From NCBI GenBank assembly GCA_041301185.1, contig JBFYSV010000004.1, positions 1-19,168 on the forward strand: DNA of 19,168 bases, written 5' to 3'. Within the stretch, counting starts at the first letter, position 1. Each line of letters opens with the position of its first letter. Made by a program: the position numbers and the translations under genes. Below, one piece after another: positions 6,365 to 13,770 of this stretch. Below the pieces are notes generated by a model. The model ran no database searches and had not been told where the DNA came from. It was given only the letters and a program-made list of their open reading frames with translations. The stretch is from JAQBDA01 sp041301185. Lineage in GTDB: Bacteria > Chloroflexota > Anaerolineae > Anaerolineales > UBA4823.

Positions 6365-6850
6365 TTACTTATACACCACCCGAAACCGCTCGCACACCAG
6401 GGGCATGTTCTCCGCTGGGGCGCGCCCCAGGCGGGAGCAGACCCTGCTGAAGAAATGCCAGTGCGCCCGGCGCCAGTATGCCAACGAGCGGTCGCCTTCC
6501 CCCTCATCGCTGGCAAAGCGCTCATCGACCTCGTTATACGGCCTGATCTCGATCTCCACCGTCTCGATCAGGCACAGCGGGCGCTCGGCGCCATCCAGGA
6601 TGATACTCAGCTCACCCACCTCGGGCAGTGGCTCGCCGTCCATATCATACTCCCACAGCATCGAGCAGGTGGCGGTCTTTATCCCTCCCTGCACCAGTCT
6701 GCCCAGCTCATCTGCCATCTCCGGCGAGTTGCCGAAAGCCCACGCTGCCGGCAGCGACCGTTTTCGGTGCGGGTGGTCCTCCGGCAGGCGGGAGAGATAT
6801 GCCTGCCAGAGGGAATCGAGCGGGGAGAAGCGCGGCCTCTGGGGGAGCAT
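6365..6850 (-). CDS. ASCH domain-containing protein
   Basis: 161 residues. ASCH-type features are the G-x-K-T-A-T motif (56-61, GIKTAT) with a following Trp, strands around VGELSIILDG and PLCLIETVEIEI, and the Trp/His-rich helix RSLAYWRRAHWHFFSR near the C-terminus. ASCH is a PUA-like beta-barrel associated with RNA binding or modified-nucleoside amidohydrolase activity. No signal peptide is present, so it is cytosolic. The ATG at 6848-6850 has only a weak GAGG about 17 nt upstream, so the start is moderately certain. The DinB-like gene ends 35 bp upstream in the same direction, suggesting a two-gene transcript. Family call is firm; activity is not determined. Confidence 0.85.
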   Translation of the reverse strand: MLPQRPRFSPLDSLWQAYLSRLPEDHPHRKRSLPAAWAFGNSPEMADELGRLVQGGIKTATCSMLWEYDMDGEPLPEVGELSIILDGAERPLCLIETVEIEIRPYNEVDERFASDEGEGDRSLAYWRRAHWHFFSRVCSRLGRAPAENMPLVCERFRVVYK

Positions 6851-6885
6851 GGGTAAACTTATTTTACCTCAATCATCAGGGATGC

Positions 6886-7404
6886 TTATCCCGTTACCAG
6901 CGCTTCTATCCACTGGCGATGCTCGGAAAAATGCTCGGCAGTGTTGCCGTAGAGCATATACAGCACCGGCGGGCCTTCTCCTTCGCCGTCTTCGTCCGGG
7001 CGGTAGCGGCGGTAAGGCTTGAGCAGGTCGGCATCGCTCATTTGCACGACGTCGTTCAGCAGCGTGCGATGACAGTAATGAATAAGCGCCTGGACCTCTG
7101 CCAGCGACATGCCCTGCTGCGCCTGCTGGATGACGGCGTTGATCTGGTCGTAATCGCCCTGCAGGAGCAGCTCTTCGGTGATCTCCATGCCCAGGTGGCG
7201 GGGCTTGCCTTGCAGGTAGTAGCACACCCCCCGCTCCCAGAAAGCCAGGTGGACCAGGTGGTCCTTGACCGACCAGCCCTGGGGGTCGCGCAAATCAGTC
7301 ATTTGGGGATCATTCAAGCGCCCCAGGGTCTGGTTGAGGGCACCCCACTCGCGCTCGATGTCGGCGAGGAGCTGGGTTTTTACGTTTTGGGGTTGGTCTG
7401 TCAT
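6886..7404 (-). CDS. DinB/ClbS-DfsB-type four-helix bundle protein
   Basis: 172 residues from the ATG at 7404, which has AGGAGA (7412-7417) 7 nt upstream; a longer frame to 7431 lacks a site. The signature is WSVKDHLVHLAFWE (His49, His52) in helix 2 and GNTAEHFSEHRQWIEAL (His158, His162) in the last helix, the pattern of DinB-like metal-binding bundles. The ClbS/DfsB (DUF1706) branch shares the WSVKDHLAHL...NTxxHYxEH layout. Members include thiol transferases and the colibactin-resistance protein ClbS; the reaction here is unknown. It is probably co-transcribed with the ASCH gene 35 bp downstream. Its upstream side is a dispersed repeat and a decayed GIY-YIG gene. Confidence 0.8.
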   Translation of the reverse strand: MTDQPQNVKTQLLADIEREWGALNQTLGRLNDPQMTDLRDPQGWSVKDHLVHLAFWERGVCYYLQGKPRHLGMEITEELLLQGDYDQINAVIQQAQQGMSLAEVQALIHYCHRTLLNDVVQMSDADLLKPYRRYRPDEDGEGEGPPVLYMLYGNTAEHFSEHRQWIEALVTG

Positions 7405-7433
7405 AAGTATGTCTCCTGGGAAGGGATCCAATT

Positions 7434-7512
7434 GAGATTGCTTCGTTGCTACCCTCCTCGCAAGGACGGGATGGCGTCTGTCATTGCAAGTGATGTGTGC
7501 GAAGCGATATTA
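7434..7512. repeat. Dispersed GAGATTGCTTCG...CGAAGC foldback repeat
   Basis: The left end reads GAGATTGCTTCGTTGCTACC with an internal CTCCTCGCAAGGACGGGATGG. The right end (TGTCATTGCAAG ... TGCGAAGCGATATT) is a diverged inverted copy of the left end. I recall strings of the form GATTGCTTCGTCGC...CTCGCAATGACA as one of the commonest dispersed non-coding repeats in many bacterial phyla, but I could not search. The element abuts the restored stop codon of the GIY-YIG gene (7510-7512). Confidence 0.7.
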
Positions 7513-7829
7513 TACAATTTCATCGTAAAGATCGCGCCATTCTGGGTGTTTTTGCTATTGATTAAATCGATCTTCTTCTGACGTGAACCGCCTTTGATTT
7601 GCTTCTCTCTCAAAATGACACTTTCTGGGGGATCGCATGCTTCATAATATTCCAGCTTGGTTATATTATACTTTTTAGTAAACCCTTCGACCAATTTAGC
7701 TCTGTGCTCGTAAACTTTTCTTGGAAGATTATTCGTTACTCCCGTGTAAAGGACATGATTGTGGACATTTCTAGACCTCCCTTCCTCTCCGGTTAATATC
7801 CTTGCGATCACTGCCTTGCCACTCGCCAC
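7449..7829 (-). pseudogene. Decayed GIY-YIG nuclease-family gene
   Basis: The open frame encodes 126 residues from a GTG. The YIG half of a small UvrC/URI-type GIY-YIG domain is clear (VLYTGVTNN at 26-34, YEHR, REKQIKGGSRQKKIDLINSKN). The first conserved block, which should carry the YxVYI strand and the GIY tyrosine, is not recognisable; residues 1-20 look like read-through. Near the C-terminus a frameshift is visible at about 7546-7549: removing two bases there restores the family ending SKNPEWRDLYDEIV with its own TAA at 7510-7512. The present frame instead reads into the dispersed repeat (SLAMTDAIPSLRGG). An AAGGGAGG at 7776-7783 followed 7 nt later by ATG (7768) may be the ancestral start. 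I read it as inactive. A sequencing error is possible for the shift but does not explain the missing N-terminal motif. Confidence 0.65.
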
Positions 7830-7864
7830 TGCCAGACCTGTTAAAACTGTAATGTGTATTAGTG

Positions 7865-7892
7865 TTGCTTAAACGTTAATATAAGCGATAAT
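7865..7892 (+). promoter_or_regulatory. Candidate promoter of the diguanylate cyclase gene
   Basis: TTGCTT (7865-7870), a 16-bp spacer and GATAAT (7887-7892) lie in an AT-rich gap. The predicted start near 7900 gives a leader of about 23 nt. No Shine-Dalgarno is seen before the ATG at 7923. Confidence 0.4.
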
Positions 7893-7922
7893 ACTTGCAA
7901 TTAAAAAGCCATTGTCCATTTC

Positions 7923-10900
7923 ATGTTTGCTTTTAGTGTACTGCTTGTTCTTTCATCTATATTCTGCGTCTTTCTGGCTTTTGCTATCCTTCGTAGGGTA
8001 AAGACCCCAGGAGCGGGCTATTTTTCGATCCTGTTGCTGGCGCTGGCTGTCTGGTCGGGGTGCTACGCAGCAGAGCTCAGCACCACTCAGCTGGGATGGA
8101 TGGTTTTCTGGGCGTCTTGTGCCTACTTCGGCATCCTGCTGATTCCACTGACCTGGCTGGCTTTCACCCTGGCTTATACCGGCTGGCAGGCTATGCTTAC
8201 CCGGCGCATCTTGCTCTTGCTGGCGGTTGTCCCGCTGCTTGTGCTGGTACTGGTATGGAGCAACCCGCAGCATGGCCTGATTTACTCCCAGATTGAGCTG
8301 GTGAGTACCCGAATAGGACCAATCGCGGTGTACACCCATGGGCCGGTTTTTTGGGTGCATGCGGCGTATTCCTACGCCCTGCTCCTGGCAGGCTCTGTCC
8401 TGCTCATCCGGTCATTGCTGGTCCACCACAATCCCTTCAAAGGGCAGGTATTCGCCCTGATGGTCGCCATTCTGGCCCCCTGGATCGGGAATCTGCTCTA
8501 CCTGTCTGGCTACAACCCATTGCCAGAGCTGGACTTGACCCCATTAGCCTTTTTTATCACCGGCGGGGCGGTTTCCTTTGCTCTCTTTCATTATCGATTC
8601 CTGGATATCGTCCCGGTAGCGCAGGCGTATCTGATCGCCAACCTGCAGGATGGATGGATTGTTTTGGATAGGCGCCAGCGGGTGGTGGAGATCAACCCGG
8701 CAGCTGAGGCCATCATTTCCCAGACTGCCAGCGAAGTGATTGGGCGGGAGGCTGCCCAGGTAGACTGGCGCAATGAAAGCCTGCTGCCCTTTTTGCTGAG
8801 CAGCGCTGATGTGACTGCGGAGGTGCAGACCGGGGAAGGGGAATCCAGGCGCATCTATGATTTGCGGGCGACCATGCTCAAAGATAGGGCGGGGCGGGAT
8901 AACGGGCGGCTGATCGTATTGAGAGATATCACCGAGCGGGTACTGGCAGGCGAGACTTTAGATCGTAGCGAGGCGATATTAGAAGCGGTGCATTTCGCGG
9001 CCACCCGGTTTCTCGGCGCGCCTTCTTGGGAAGAAGCCATCTACGAGGTATTGCAGCGCCTGGGCGAGGCAGCGGAAGTAAGCCGGGCGTATATCTTTGA
9101 AAACCACCTCACGCCAGACGGCAGCCTCTTGACCAGCCAACGCTATGAGTGGGTAGCCCCAGGCATCCAGGCGCAGATTGAAAATCCTGATCTGCAAAAT
9201 TTGTCTTTCGCGGAGGCGGGATTGGGCCGGTGGGAAGAAAGCCTGGCGGCAAACCAGCCGGTCTTCGGTCGCATCGGCGAGTTTCCTGCCAGCGAGCACA
9301 GCATCCTCACCGCAGAGCAAATCCAATCCATTGCTCTGGCGGCAATCTTTGTCGAGCAAACCTGGTGGGGACTGATTGGTTTTGACGAGTGTTTATATGC
9401 CCGCCAATGGAGCAAAGCCGAGATCGGTGCGCTGGGGGCGGCTGCCAGCGTGTTAGGTTCCAGCATCCAGCGCCAGAAGAGCGAAACAACCGTGCGCCGG
9501 CGAGCAACCGAGCTGAGCACGCTCTATGAAATCTCTTTGGAGATCAACGCGCCCCGCGATCAGTCCGAGCTGTTAGTGGCGATCGTCGAGCGCGCCATGC
9601 TCTTGCTGGGGGGTACAGGAGGCGGATTGTACCTGAGTGATCCCGAGAAAGGCGAGCTGCTGTGTGTCGTCAGCTTGAATACAGAGCGGGATTTCTGCGG
9701 AACTCGCCTAAAGTATGGAGAAGGTGCGGCTGGCAGGGTAGCCCAAACCGGTCAGCCGTTGATTATCGATGATTACCGCAAATGGGGCGGGCGGGCTATG
9801 GTGTACGAGGTCGAGCAGCCGTTCCGGTCTGTGGTCAGCGCGCCGCTGATCTGGCAGGACAAGGTGCTGGGTGTAATCGATATCCTGCACAACCAATCTA
9901 CCTACCAATTCAGCCAGGATCACCTGACCCTGCTGACCCTGTTTGCCAACCAGGCGGCAGTTGCTCTGCACAATGCCCAGGCATACGCGGATGCCGAGTT
10001 AAAAGCCCGGCGGGTGAACCTGCTGAATGAGATCACCCAGGTTTCCATCCGGGCGCCAGACCTGAAGACCATGCTCCAATCGCTGGTCGATCGCCTGGGC
10101 GAGCTATTCGATGCAGATGATACCTACATTACTTATTGGGATGAGGAGCACCAGGCGGTTGTGCCTGCGGCGGCGAACAGCTCGCTGAGCGAGGCTTTTG
10201 TCGCCATGCGGCCGATCAGCGGGGAGCTGGATATGAGCTCATCGGTCTTGAGCGCTGGGCGGGTCTTGGTTGCAGAAGACATTTTCCACTCGCCCTATAT
10301 CAGCCCGCAGATCGCTGGCTTGTTCCCGGCACGCTCGATGATGGGCTTGCCCCTCATCACCGATGGCAGAAAGATGGGGGCAGCCCTGGTGTGCTTCAAG
10401 CGGCCTCATCGCTTCACTCAGGATGAGATCGCCCTGGGAGATGAGGTCAGCTCACAGATTGCCCTGGCGATGACCAAAGTCCGCCTGCTGGAGCTGGAAA
10501 GCCAGCGCGCCAATGAGCTGGAGGTACTGCGTGAGACGGTGAGTGATATCTCATCTGAGCTAGACCTTACCAGCCTGCTGCACACCATCCTAGAGAGGGC
10601 GACCAGCTTGCTGAACGCCACTGGCGGCGACCTGGGCCTGTACGACGAGTCACAGCAGGAAATCTTGATCGTAGTCAGTCATAATATGGGTAAGGATTAT
10701 AGTGGTGTGCGTATGGGTTATGGAGAAGGTGCGATGGGGCGTGCCATTCAGCTCCAGCAACCTGTGGTAATCAGCGACTATCTTAACTGGGATGGACGCT
10801 CCAACCAGTACCAGGATATTGCATACCACGCTGTATTGGCGGTGCCGTTGATGGCTCGCGGACGGATTATCGGTGTTCTGGGGATTGTAGACCGGAATCC

Positions 10901-12059
10901 CAGGCGCATCTTTTCAATTGGGGATCAGCGCCTGATGGAGCTGTTTGCCCAGCAGGCGACCACCGCCATCGAAAATGCACGCCTGTACACCGATGAGAAA
11001 CGACGCTCGGAGGAGCTAGGTGTACTGTTCGAAAGTAGTACGGCATTGGTCAAGACCTTTGATTTGAGTGAGGTTTACCGCATCGCCACGGTGCAACTCA
11101 TGAATGCGGTAAATGCGACCAGCGCCCGGATCCTGACATTCGATAGAGACACGGGTCAGGCAATGATCATCAAAGAGTATGCCAGCCCGCAGGCAAATGA
11201 AAAAGAGCGTGTTTTCGACGAAGGCGCCACTTATGATTTGTCCGGATTTCCACGCACCCTGGCAGCTCTGCGCGATGGAAAACCACTTAGCATACTGCTG
11301 AGCAACCCCGATCTTGATCCTGGTGACAGGCGCGAGCTGGAAGATTATGGGATAAAGAGCGCTCTTCAGCTGCCGATGATCGCTTCGGACGATATCATTG
11401 GCTATGCTGAGATATGGGATAGCCGCAGTGAGCGCGTGTGGACGGAGGAGGAAATCCAGTTTAGCCAGACTCTGGCGAACCAGGCAGCGCTGGTGATTGA
11501 GAACGCCCGCCTGTACAACCAGATGCAGTACCTGGCAGTTACCGATACCTTGAGCGGTGTATTCAACCGGCGCGGCCTGTTCGATCGCGGTCAGCACGAG
11601 GTGAACCGGGCGCTGCGCTTCACAACCCCGCTGGCGGCGATCATGCTGGATATCGACCATTTCAAGCATATCAACGATACATACAGCCACGCAGTTGGCG
11701 ATGAGGTGCTGCGCACGCTGGCGCGGGTCTGCCAGGCTAACCTGCGCACTGTGGACCTGATCGGTCGCTACGGCGGAGAAGAGTTCGCCATTCTCCTGCC
11801 CGATACGGACGCCGATTCTGCCTGCCAGGTGGCAGAGCGTTTGAGGCAGGCTGTCGCCGAAACGCCGGTGATCATTCCCAAAGGCCAGGTGAGCTTCACG
11901 GTCAGCCTGGGGGTTGCCAGTCTGGTGGACGGCACCACCACCCTGGCGGTCTTGCTCGACCAGGCGGACACCGCGATGTACTTTGCCAAGCACGCCGGGC
12001 GAAACCAGGTGGCCCTGGTGGATAGCGATGTGACCCAAACTGCCTGGTTGAACTTGTAG
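7923..12059 (+). CDS. Membrane sensor diguanylate cyclase: 7TM - PAS - five GAF - GGDEF
   Basis: 1378 residues. Seven hydrophobic segments (about 1-23, 33-52, 58-84, 95-112, 140-165, 172-197, 205-224) form a histidine-kinase-type 7TM sensor. A PAS domain (about 229-345) follows, then five GAF-like units (about 350-520, 530-690, 696-850, 865-1020, 1030-1195) and a GGDEF domain (1208-1372). The active site is GGEEF (1284-1288) in RYGGEEFAILLP. An RxxD inhibitory site (Arg1275, Asp1278) sits exactly five residues before it, so c-di-GMP synthesis with product feedback is expected. No HisKA, HATPase or EAL domain is present. GAF2 and GAF4 are close paralogues (YGEGAxGR...DYxxW). Output is cytoplasmic c-di-GMP; the ligands are unknown. 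The start codon lacks a Shine-Dalgarno but begins directly with TM1. The next gene, 53 bp downstream, is a membrane coiled-coil protein, possibly co-transcribed. Confidence 0.92.
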   Translation: MFAFSVLLVLSSIFCVFLAFAILRRVKTPGAGYFSILLLALAVWSGCYAAELSTTQLGWMVFWASCAYFGILLIPLTWLAFTLAYTGWQAMLTRRILLLLAVVPLLVLVLVWSNPQHGLIYSQIELVSTRIGPIAVYTHGPVFWVHAAYSYALLLAGSVLLIRSLLVHHNPFKGQVFALMVAILAPWIGNLLYLSGYNPLPELDLTPLAFFITGGAVSFALFHYRFLDIVPVAQAYLIANLQDGWIVLDRRQRVVEINPAAEAIISQTASEVIGREAAQVDWRNESLLPFLLSSADVTAEVQTGEGESRRIYDLRATMLKDRAGRDNGRLIVLRDITERVLAGETLDRSEAILEAVHFAATRFLGAPSWEEAIYEVLQRLGEAAEVSRAYIFENHLTPDGSLLTSQRYEWVAPGIQAQIENPDLQNLSFAEAGLGRWEESLAANQPVFGRIGEFPASEHSILTAEQIQSIALAAIFVEQTWWGLIGFDECLYARQWSKAEIGALGAAASVLGSSIQRQKSETTVRRRATELSTLYEISLEINAPRDQSELLVAIVERAMLLLGGTGGGLYLSDPEKGELLCVVSLNTERDFCGTRLKYGEGAAGRVAQTGQPLIIDDYRKWGGRAMVYEVEQPFRSVVSAPLIWQDKVLGVIDILHNQSTYQFSQDHLTLLTLFANQAAVALHNAQAYADAELKARRVNLLNEITQVSIRAPDLKTMLQSLVDRLGELFDADDTYITYWDEEHQAVVPAAANSSLSEAFVAMRPISGELDMSSSVLSAGRVLVAEDIFHSPYISPQIAGLFPARSMMGLPLITDGRKMGAALVCFKRPHRFTQDEIALGDEVSSQIALAMTKVRLLELESQRANELEVLRETVSDISSELDLTSLLHTILERATSLLNATGGDLGLYDESQQEILIVVSHNMGKDYSGVRMGYGEGAMGRAIQLQQPVVISDYLNWDGRSNQYQDIAYHAVLAVPLMARGRIIGVLGIVDRNPRRIFSIGDQRLMELFAQQATTAIENARLYTDEKRRSEELGVLFESSTALVKTFDLSEVYRIATVQLMNAVNATSARILTFDRDTGQAMIIKEYASPQANEKERVFDEGATYDLSGFPRTLAALRDGKPLSILLSNPDLDPGDRRELEDYGIKSALQLPMIASDDIIGYAEIWDSRSERVWTEEEIQFSQTLANQAALVIENARLYNQMQYLAVTDTLSGVFNRRGLFDRGQHEVNRALRFTTPLAAIMLDIDHFKHINDTYSHAVGDEVLRTLARVCQANLRTVDLIGRYGGEEFAILLPDTDADSACQVAERLRQAVAETPVIIPKGQVSFTVSLGVASLVDGTTTLAVLLDQADTAMYFAKHAGRNQVALVDSDVTQTAWLNL

Positions 12060-12112
12060 ATAATCTGTGATACATTTAGCCATTCACACAGATCACCAGT
12101 TGGAGAATTACT

Positions 12113-13135
12113 ATGAGCGCTGAGAGCGGGTCGGGCCATACAGGCCGGAAGATTTGGTATGGGGCAGCCATCGCGATCTGCGGGCTGTTCATCTTGCTGA
12201 GCGTGGTGGGTGTAGTAGGCACCTGGGTGGTGGGTGGCTCGCTCAGCACGGCGATCACCCAGATGCTGGTGTCCGTGGAGAACACCGCCGGCAGCTTGAG
12301 CGCGGTGGTTGGGCAGGTTGATCAGGGCATGGCAAAGCTGGAGGAGACCACCACCACCATCCGTTCTGCTACCGATCAGCTCAGCCAGAATATCAACGAT
12401 AAAGGCTTGATTCTGACTCTGCTGCCAGAAGAGAGGGAGCAGGAGCTGGTCGCCCAGGCGAATGAGCTAAAAGCGACGGTGGATACGGTCCTGGATGCAC
12501 TAGCTGCGGGTTTGGAGCTGTATCGAACGATCGATAGCCTGCCGTTTGTCTCGCTGCCGAAACCGGAGGAAGATAGCCTTGCCAGGCTGGAGACAGCCAT
12601 TGCCGATATTCAGTCGATGGTGGGGCAGGTGACGCAGGGTATCCAGGACTTCCGGGATGGGGTGAGCCAGGAGATCGGCAGGGTTGCCACGCTGCTGGAT
12701 GAGATCAATGGCCGTTTGAATACCGCCCAGGAAAGCCTGGCAAGGATGGACAGCATCCTGCTGGCTTTACAAGATGCGGCAGCCCGGGTGCGGGAGGCGG
12801 TGCCGCTCGTTTTTACCCTGGTCAGCATCTTCGCCACATTGTTCTTGGGCTGGGTTATCTATACCCAGGTGGAGGTGATCCGGGATTACGTCCGGCGCTG
12901 GAAGAGCCTGGGGGCATGGGCAGGCGCCCCGCCGGTCGAATCGCTGCCAGCCCCCGGTGCGTTAGCGGCCGCGCCAGCGGCGGCAGCCCCAGCGGCTCCG
13001 CCAGCAGAGGTAGAAAAGCCAGACACTACTCTGCCCGCCGCCGAGAGCGCTGAAGAGGTCACCGACGAGCTGCCTGCCCTCCAAAGTGATCCAGAACCTC
13101 CCCAGCCGGAGGCTGGGGAGCAGGGCGGATCTTAA
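12113..13135 (+). CDS. Two-TM coiled-coil membrane protein with Ala/Pro-rich tail, function unknown
   Basis: 340 residues; I do not recognise a named family. There is a TM helix near the N-terminus (about 16-40), then a roughly 180-residue extracytoplasmic segment rich in heptad-like Leu/Ala/Val spacing (VENTAGSLSAVVGQVDQGMAKLEE; IGRVATLLDEINGRLNTAQESLARMDSILLAL). A second TM helix (about 228-250, VFTLVSIFATLFLGWVIYT), a short basic stretch and an Ala/Pro/Glu-rich disordered tail (about 273-340) follow. The layout resembles the sensor part of a chemoreceptor without HAMP or signalling domains. The ATG is preceded by GGAG 7 nt upstream. It follows the diguanylate cyclase by 53 bp in the same direction, so a shared transcript is likely; a functional link is only a guess. 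Confidence 0.75.
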   Translation: MSAESGSGHTGRKIWYGAAIAICGLFILLSVVGVVGTWVVGGSLSTAITQMLVSVENTAGSLSAVVGQVDQGMAKLEETTTTIRSATDQLSQNINDKGLILTLLPEEREQELVAQANELKATVDTVLDALAAGLELYRTIDSLPFVSLPKPEEDSLARLETAIADIQSMVGQVTQGIQDFRDGVSQEIGRVATLLDEINGRLNTAQESLARMDSILLALQDAAARVREAVPLVFTLVSIFATLFLGWVIYTQVEVIRDYVRRWKSLGAWAGAPPVESLPAPGALAAAPAAAAPAAPPAEVEKPDTTLPAAESAEEVTDELPALQSDPEPPQPEAGEQGGS

Positions 13136-13147
13136 CGTCTAACCGAA

Positions 13148-13215
13148 AATTCTCGGCGGCTTTCTAAAGCCGCCCTACGTAGGGCAGGTTTCCAAACCTG
13201 CCGGACAATTCTCGG
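13148..13215. repeat. Triple overlapping palindrome flanked by 9-bp direct repeats
   Basis: Three stems run head to tail and share bases at their joints: GGCGGCTTT/AAAGCCGCC (13155-13163, 13166-13174), the perfect 14-bp palindrome GCCCTACGTAGGGC (13172-13185), and GGCAGGTTT/AAACCTGCC (13183-13191, 13194-13202). The block is bounded by AATTCTCGG at 13148-13156 and 13207-13215, which looks like a target duplication or a repeat-unit boundary. It lies between the convergent coiled-coil and GNAT genes. The third stem repeats the core of the terminator at 3505-3540. Confidence 0.75.
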
Positions 13216-13223
13216 ACAGGGTA

Positions 13224-13646
13224 TTACCGTTTTACCATCACCCACTCCGGGTTTCCCAGGGGGGAGAAGCCGTACTTCTCGTACAGCCCGTGCGCATCCC
13301 GCGTGAAGAGCACCCAGCGCGGGATGCCTGCCAGCTCGGGGTGGGCCAGGATCACCGAGACCAGCCATTTCCCCAGGCCGCGCCCCTGGTGTTCCTCCAG
13401 GATATACACATCACATAGATAGGCAAAGGTGGCGTAGTCGCTGATCACGCGTGCCAGCCCGACCTGCCTGCCGTCCTTATAGACGCCAAAGCATAGCGAG
13501 TGCTGTAGCGAGTGCTGCACTACTTCCAAGGGCCGGCTTGCCGCCCAGTAAGAGCGGGATAGGTAGGCGTGAATCTCAGCCACCTGGAGTTTCTGCGGGT
13601 CGGTGCTGATCAGGTAGCCATCGCGGCGAGATTCGAGGATTTCCAT
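13224..13646 (-). CDS. GNAT-family N-acetyltransferase
   Basis: 140 residues from the ATG at 13646. The acetyl-CoA pyrophosphate loop is Q-x-x-G-x-G (HQGRGLGKWL, about 86-95), preceded by the beta strand DYATFAYLCDVYILEEH and followed by ARDAHGLYEKYGF-type features (TRDAHGLYEKYGFSPLG). The opening YLISTDPQKLQVAEIHAYLSRSYWA is typical of a compact GNAT subgroup; the acceptor substrate is unknown. The frame extends to an ATG at 13697, but those 17 extra residues are not conserved-looking and contain the promoter. An extended -10 (13658-13666) ends 11 nt before the ATG at 13646, so the transcript is probably near-leaderless, agreeing with the absent Shine-Dalgarno. It is divergent from the lipoprotein gene at 13771. 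Confidence 0.87.
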   Translation of the reverse strand: MEILESRRDGYLISTDPQKLQVAEIHAYLSRSYWAASRPLEVVQHSLQHSLCFGVYKDGRQVGLARVISDYATFAYLCDVYILEEHQGRGLGKWLVSVILAHPELAGIPRWVLFTRDAHGLYEKYGFSPLGNPEWVMVKR

Positions 13647-13657
13647 ACGGGTGATTA

Positions 13658-13666
13658 ATTCTATCA
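13658..13666 (-). promoter_or_regulatory. Extended -10 immediately upstream of the GNAT start
   Basis: On the minus strand this reads TGATAGAAT, 11 nt before the ATG at 13646, so the predicted leader is only about 4-5 nt. A TTGTCA at 13683-13678 is spaced 14 bp, too close to serve as a normal -35. Confidence 0.4.
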
Positions 13667-13690
13667 CAGCCAACACATGACAATAGGCGC

Positions 13691-13719
13691 TTGACATCAG
13701 GTGGATTGCTGCTTAAACT
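13691..13719 (+). promoter_or_regulatory. Sigma-70-like promoter for the molybdopterin-domain-like lipoprotein gene
   Basis: TTGACA (13691-13696), a 17-bp spacer and TAAACT (13714-13719). The predicted start near 13726 gives a 45-nt leader that includes GGAG at 13761-13764. A second -10-like TATACT at 13748-13753 has a poor -35. Confidence 0.5.
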
Positions 13720-13770
13720 TATTGTGTTCTAAATGTAACCATACAACTATACTGATTTACGGAGATGACT

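Noticed and set aside
6628..7581. 317-residue plus-strand open frame
   Set aside because: It runs antisense through the ASCH and DinB-like genes and the repeat; those have clear family motifs, and this frame has none.
11016..12083. 355-residue minus-strand open frame
   Set aside because: It lies antisense to GAF5 and the GGDEF domain, with no ribosome binding site or recognisable domain; it is a by-product of codon bias.
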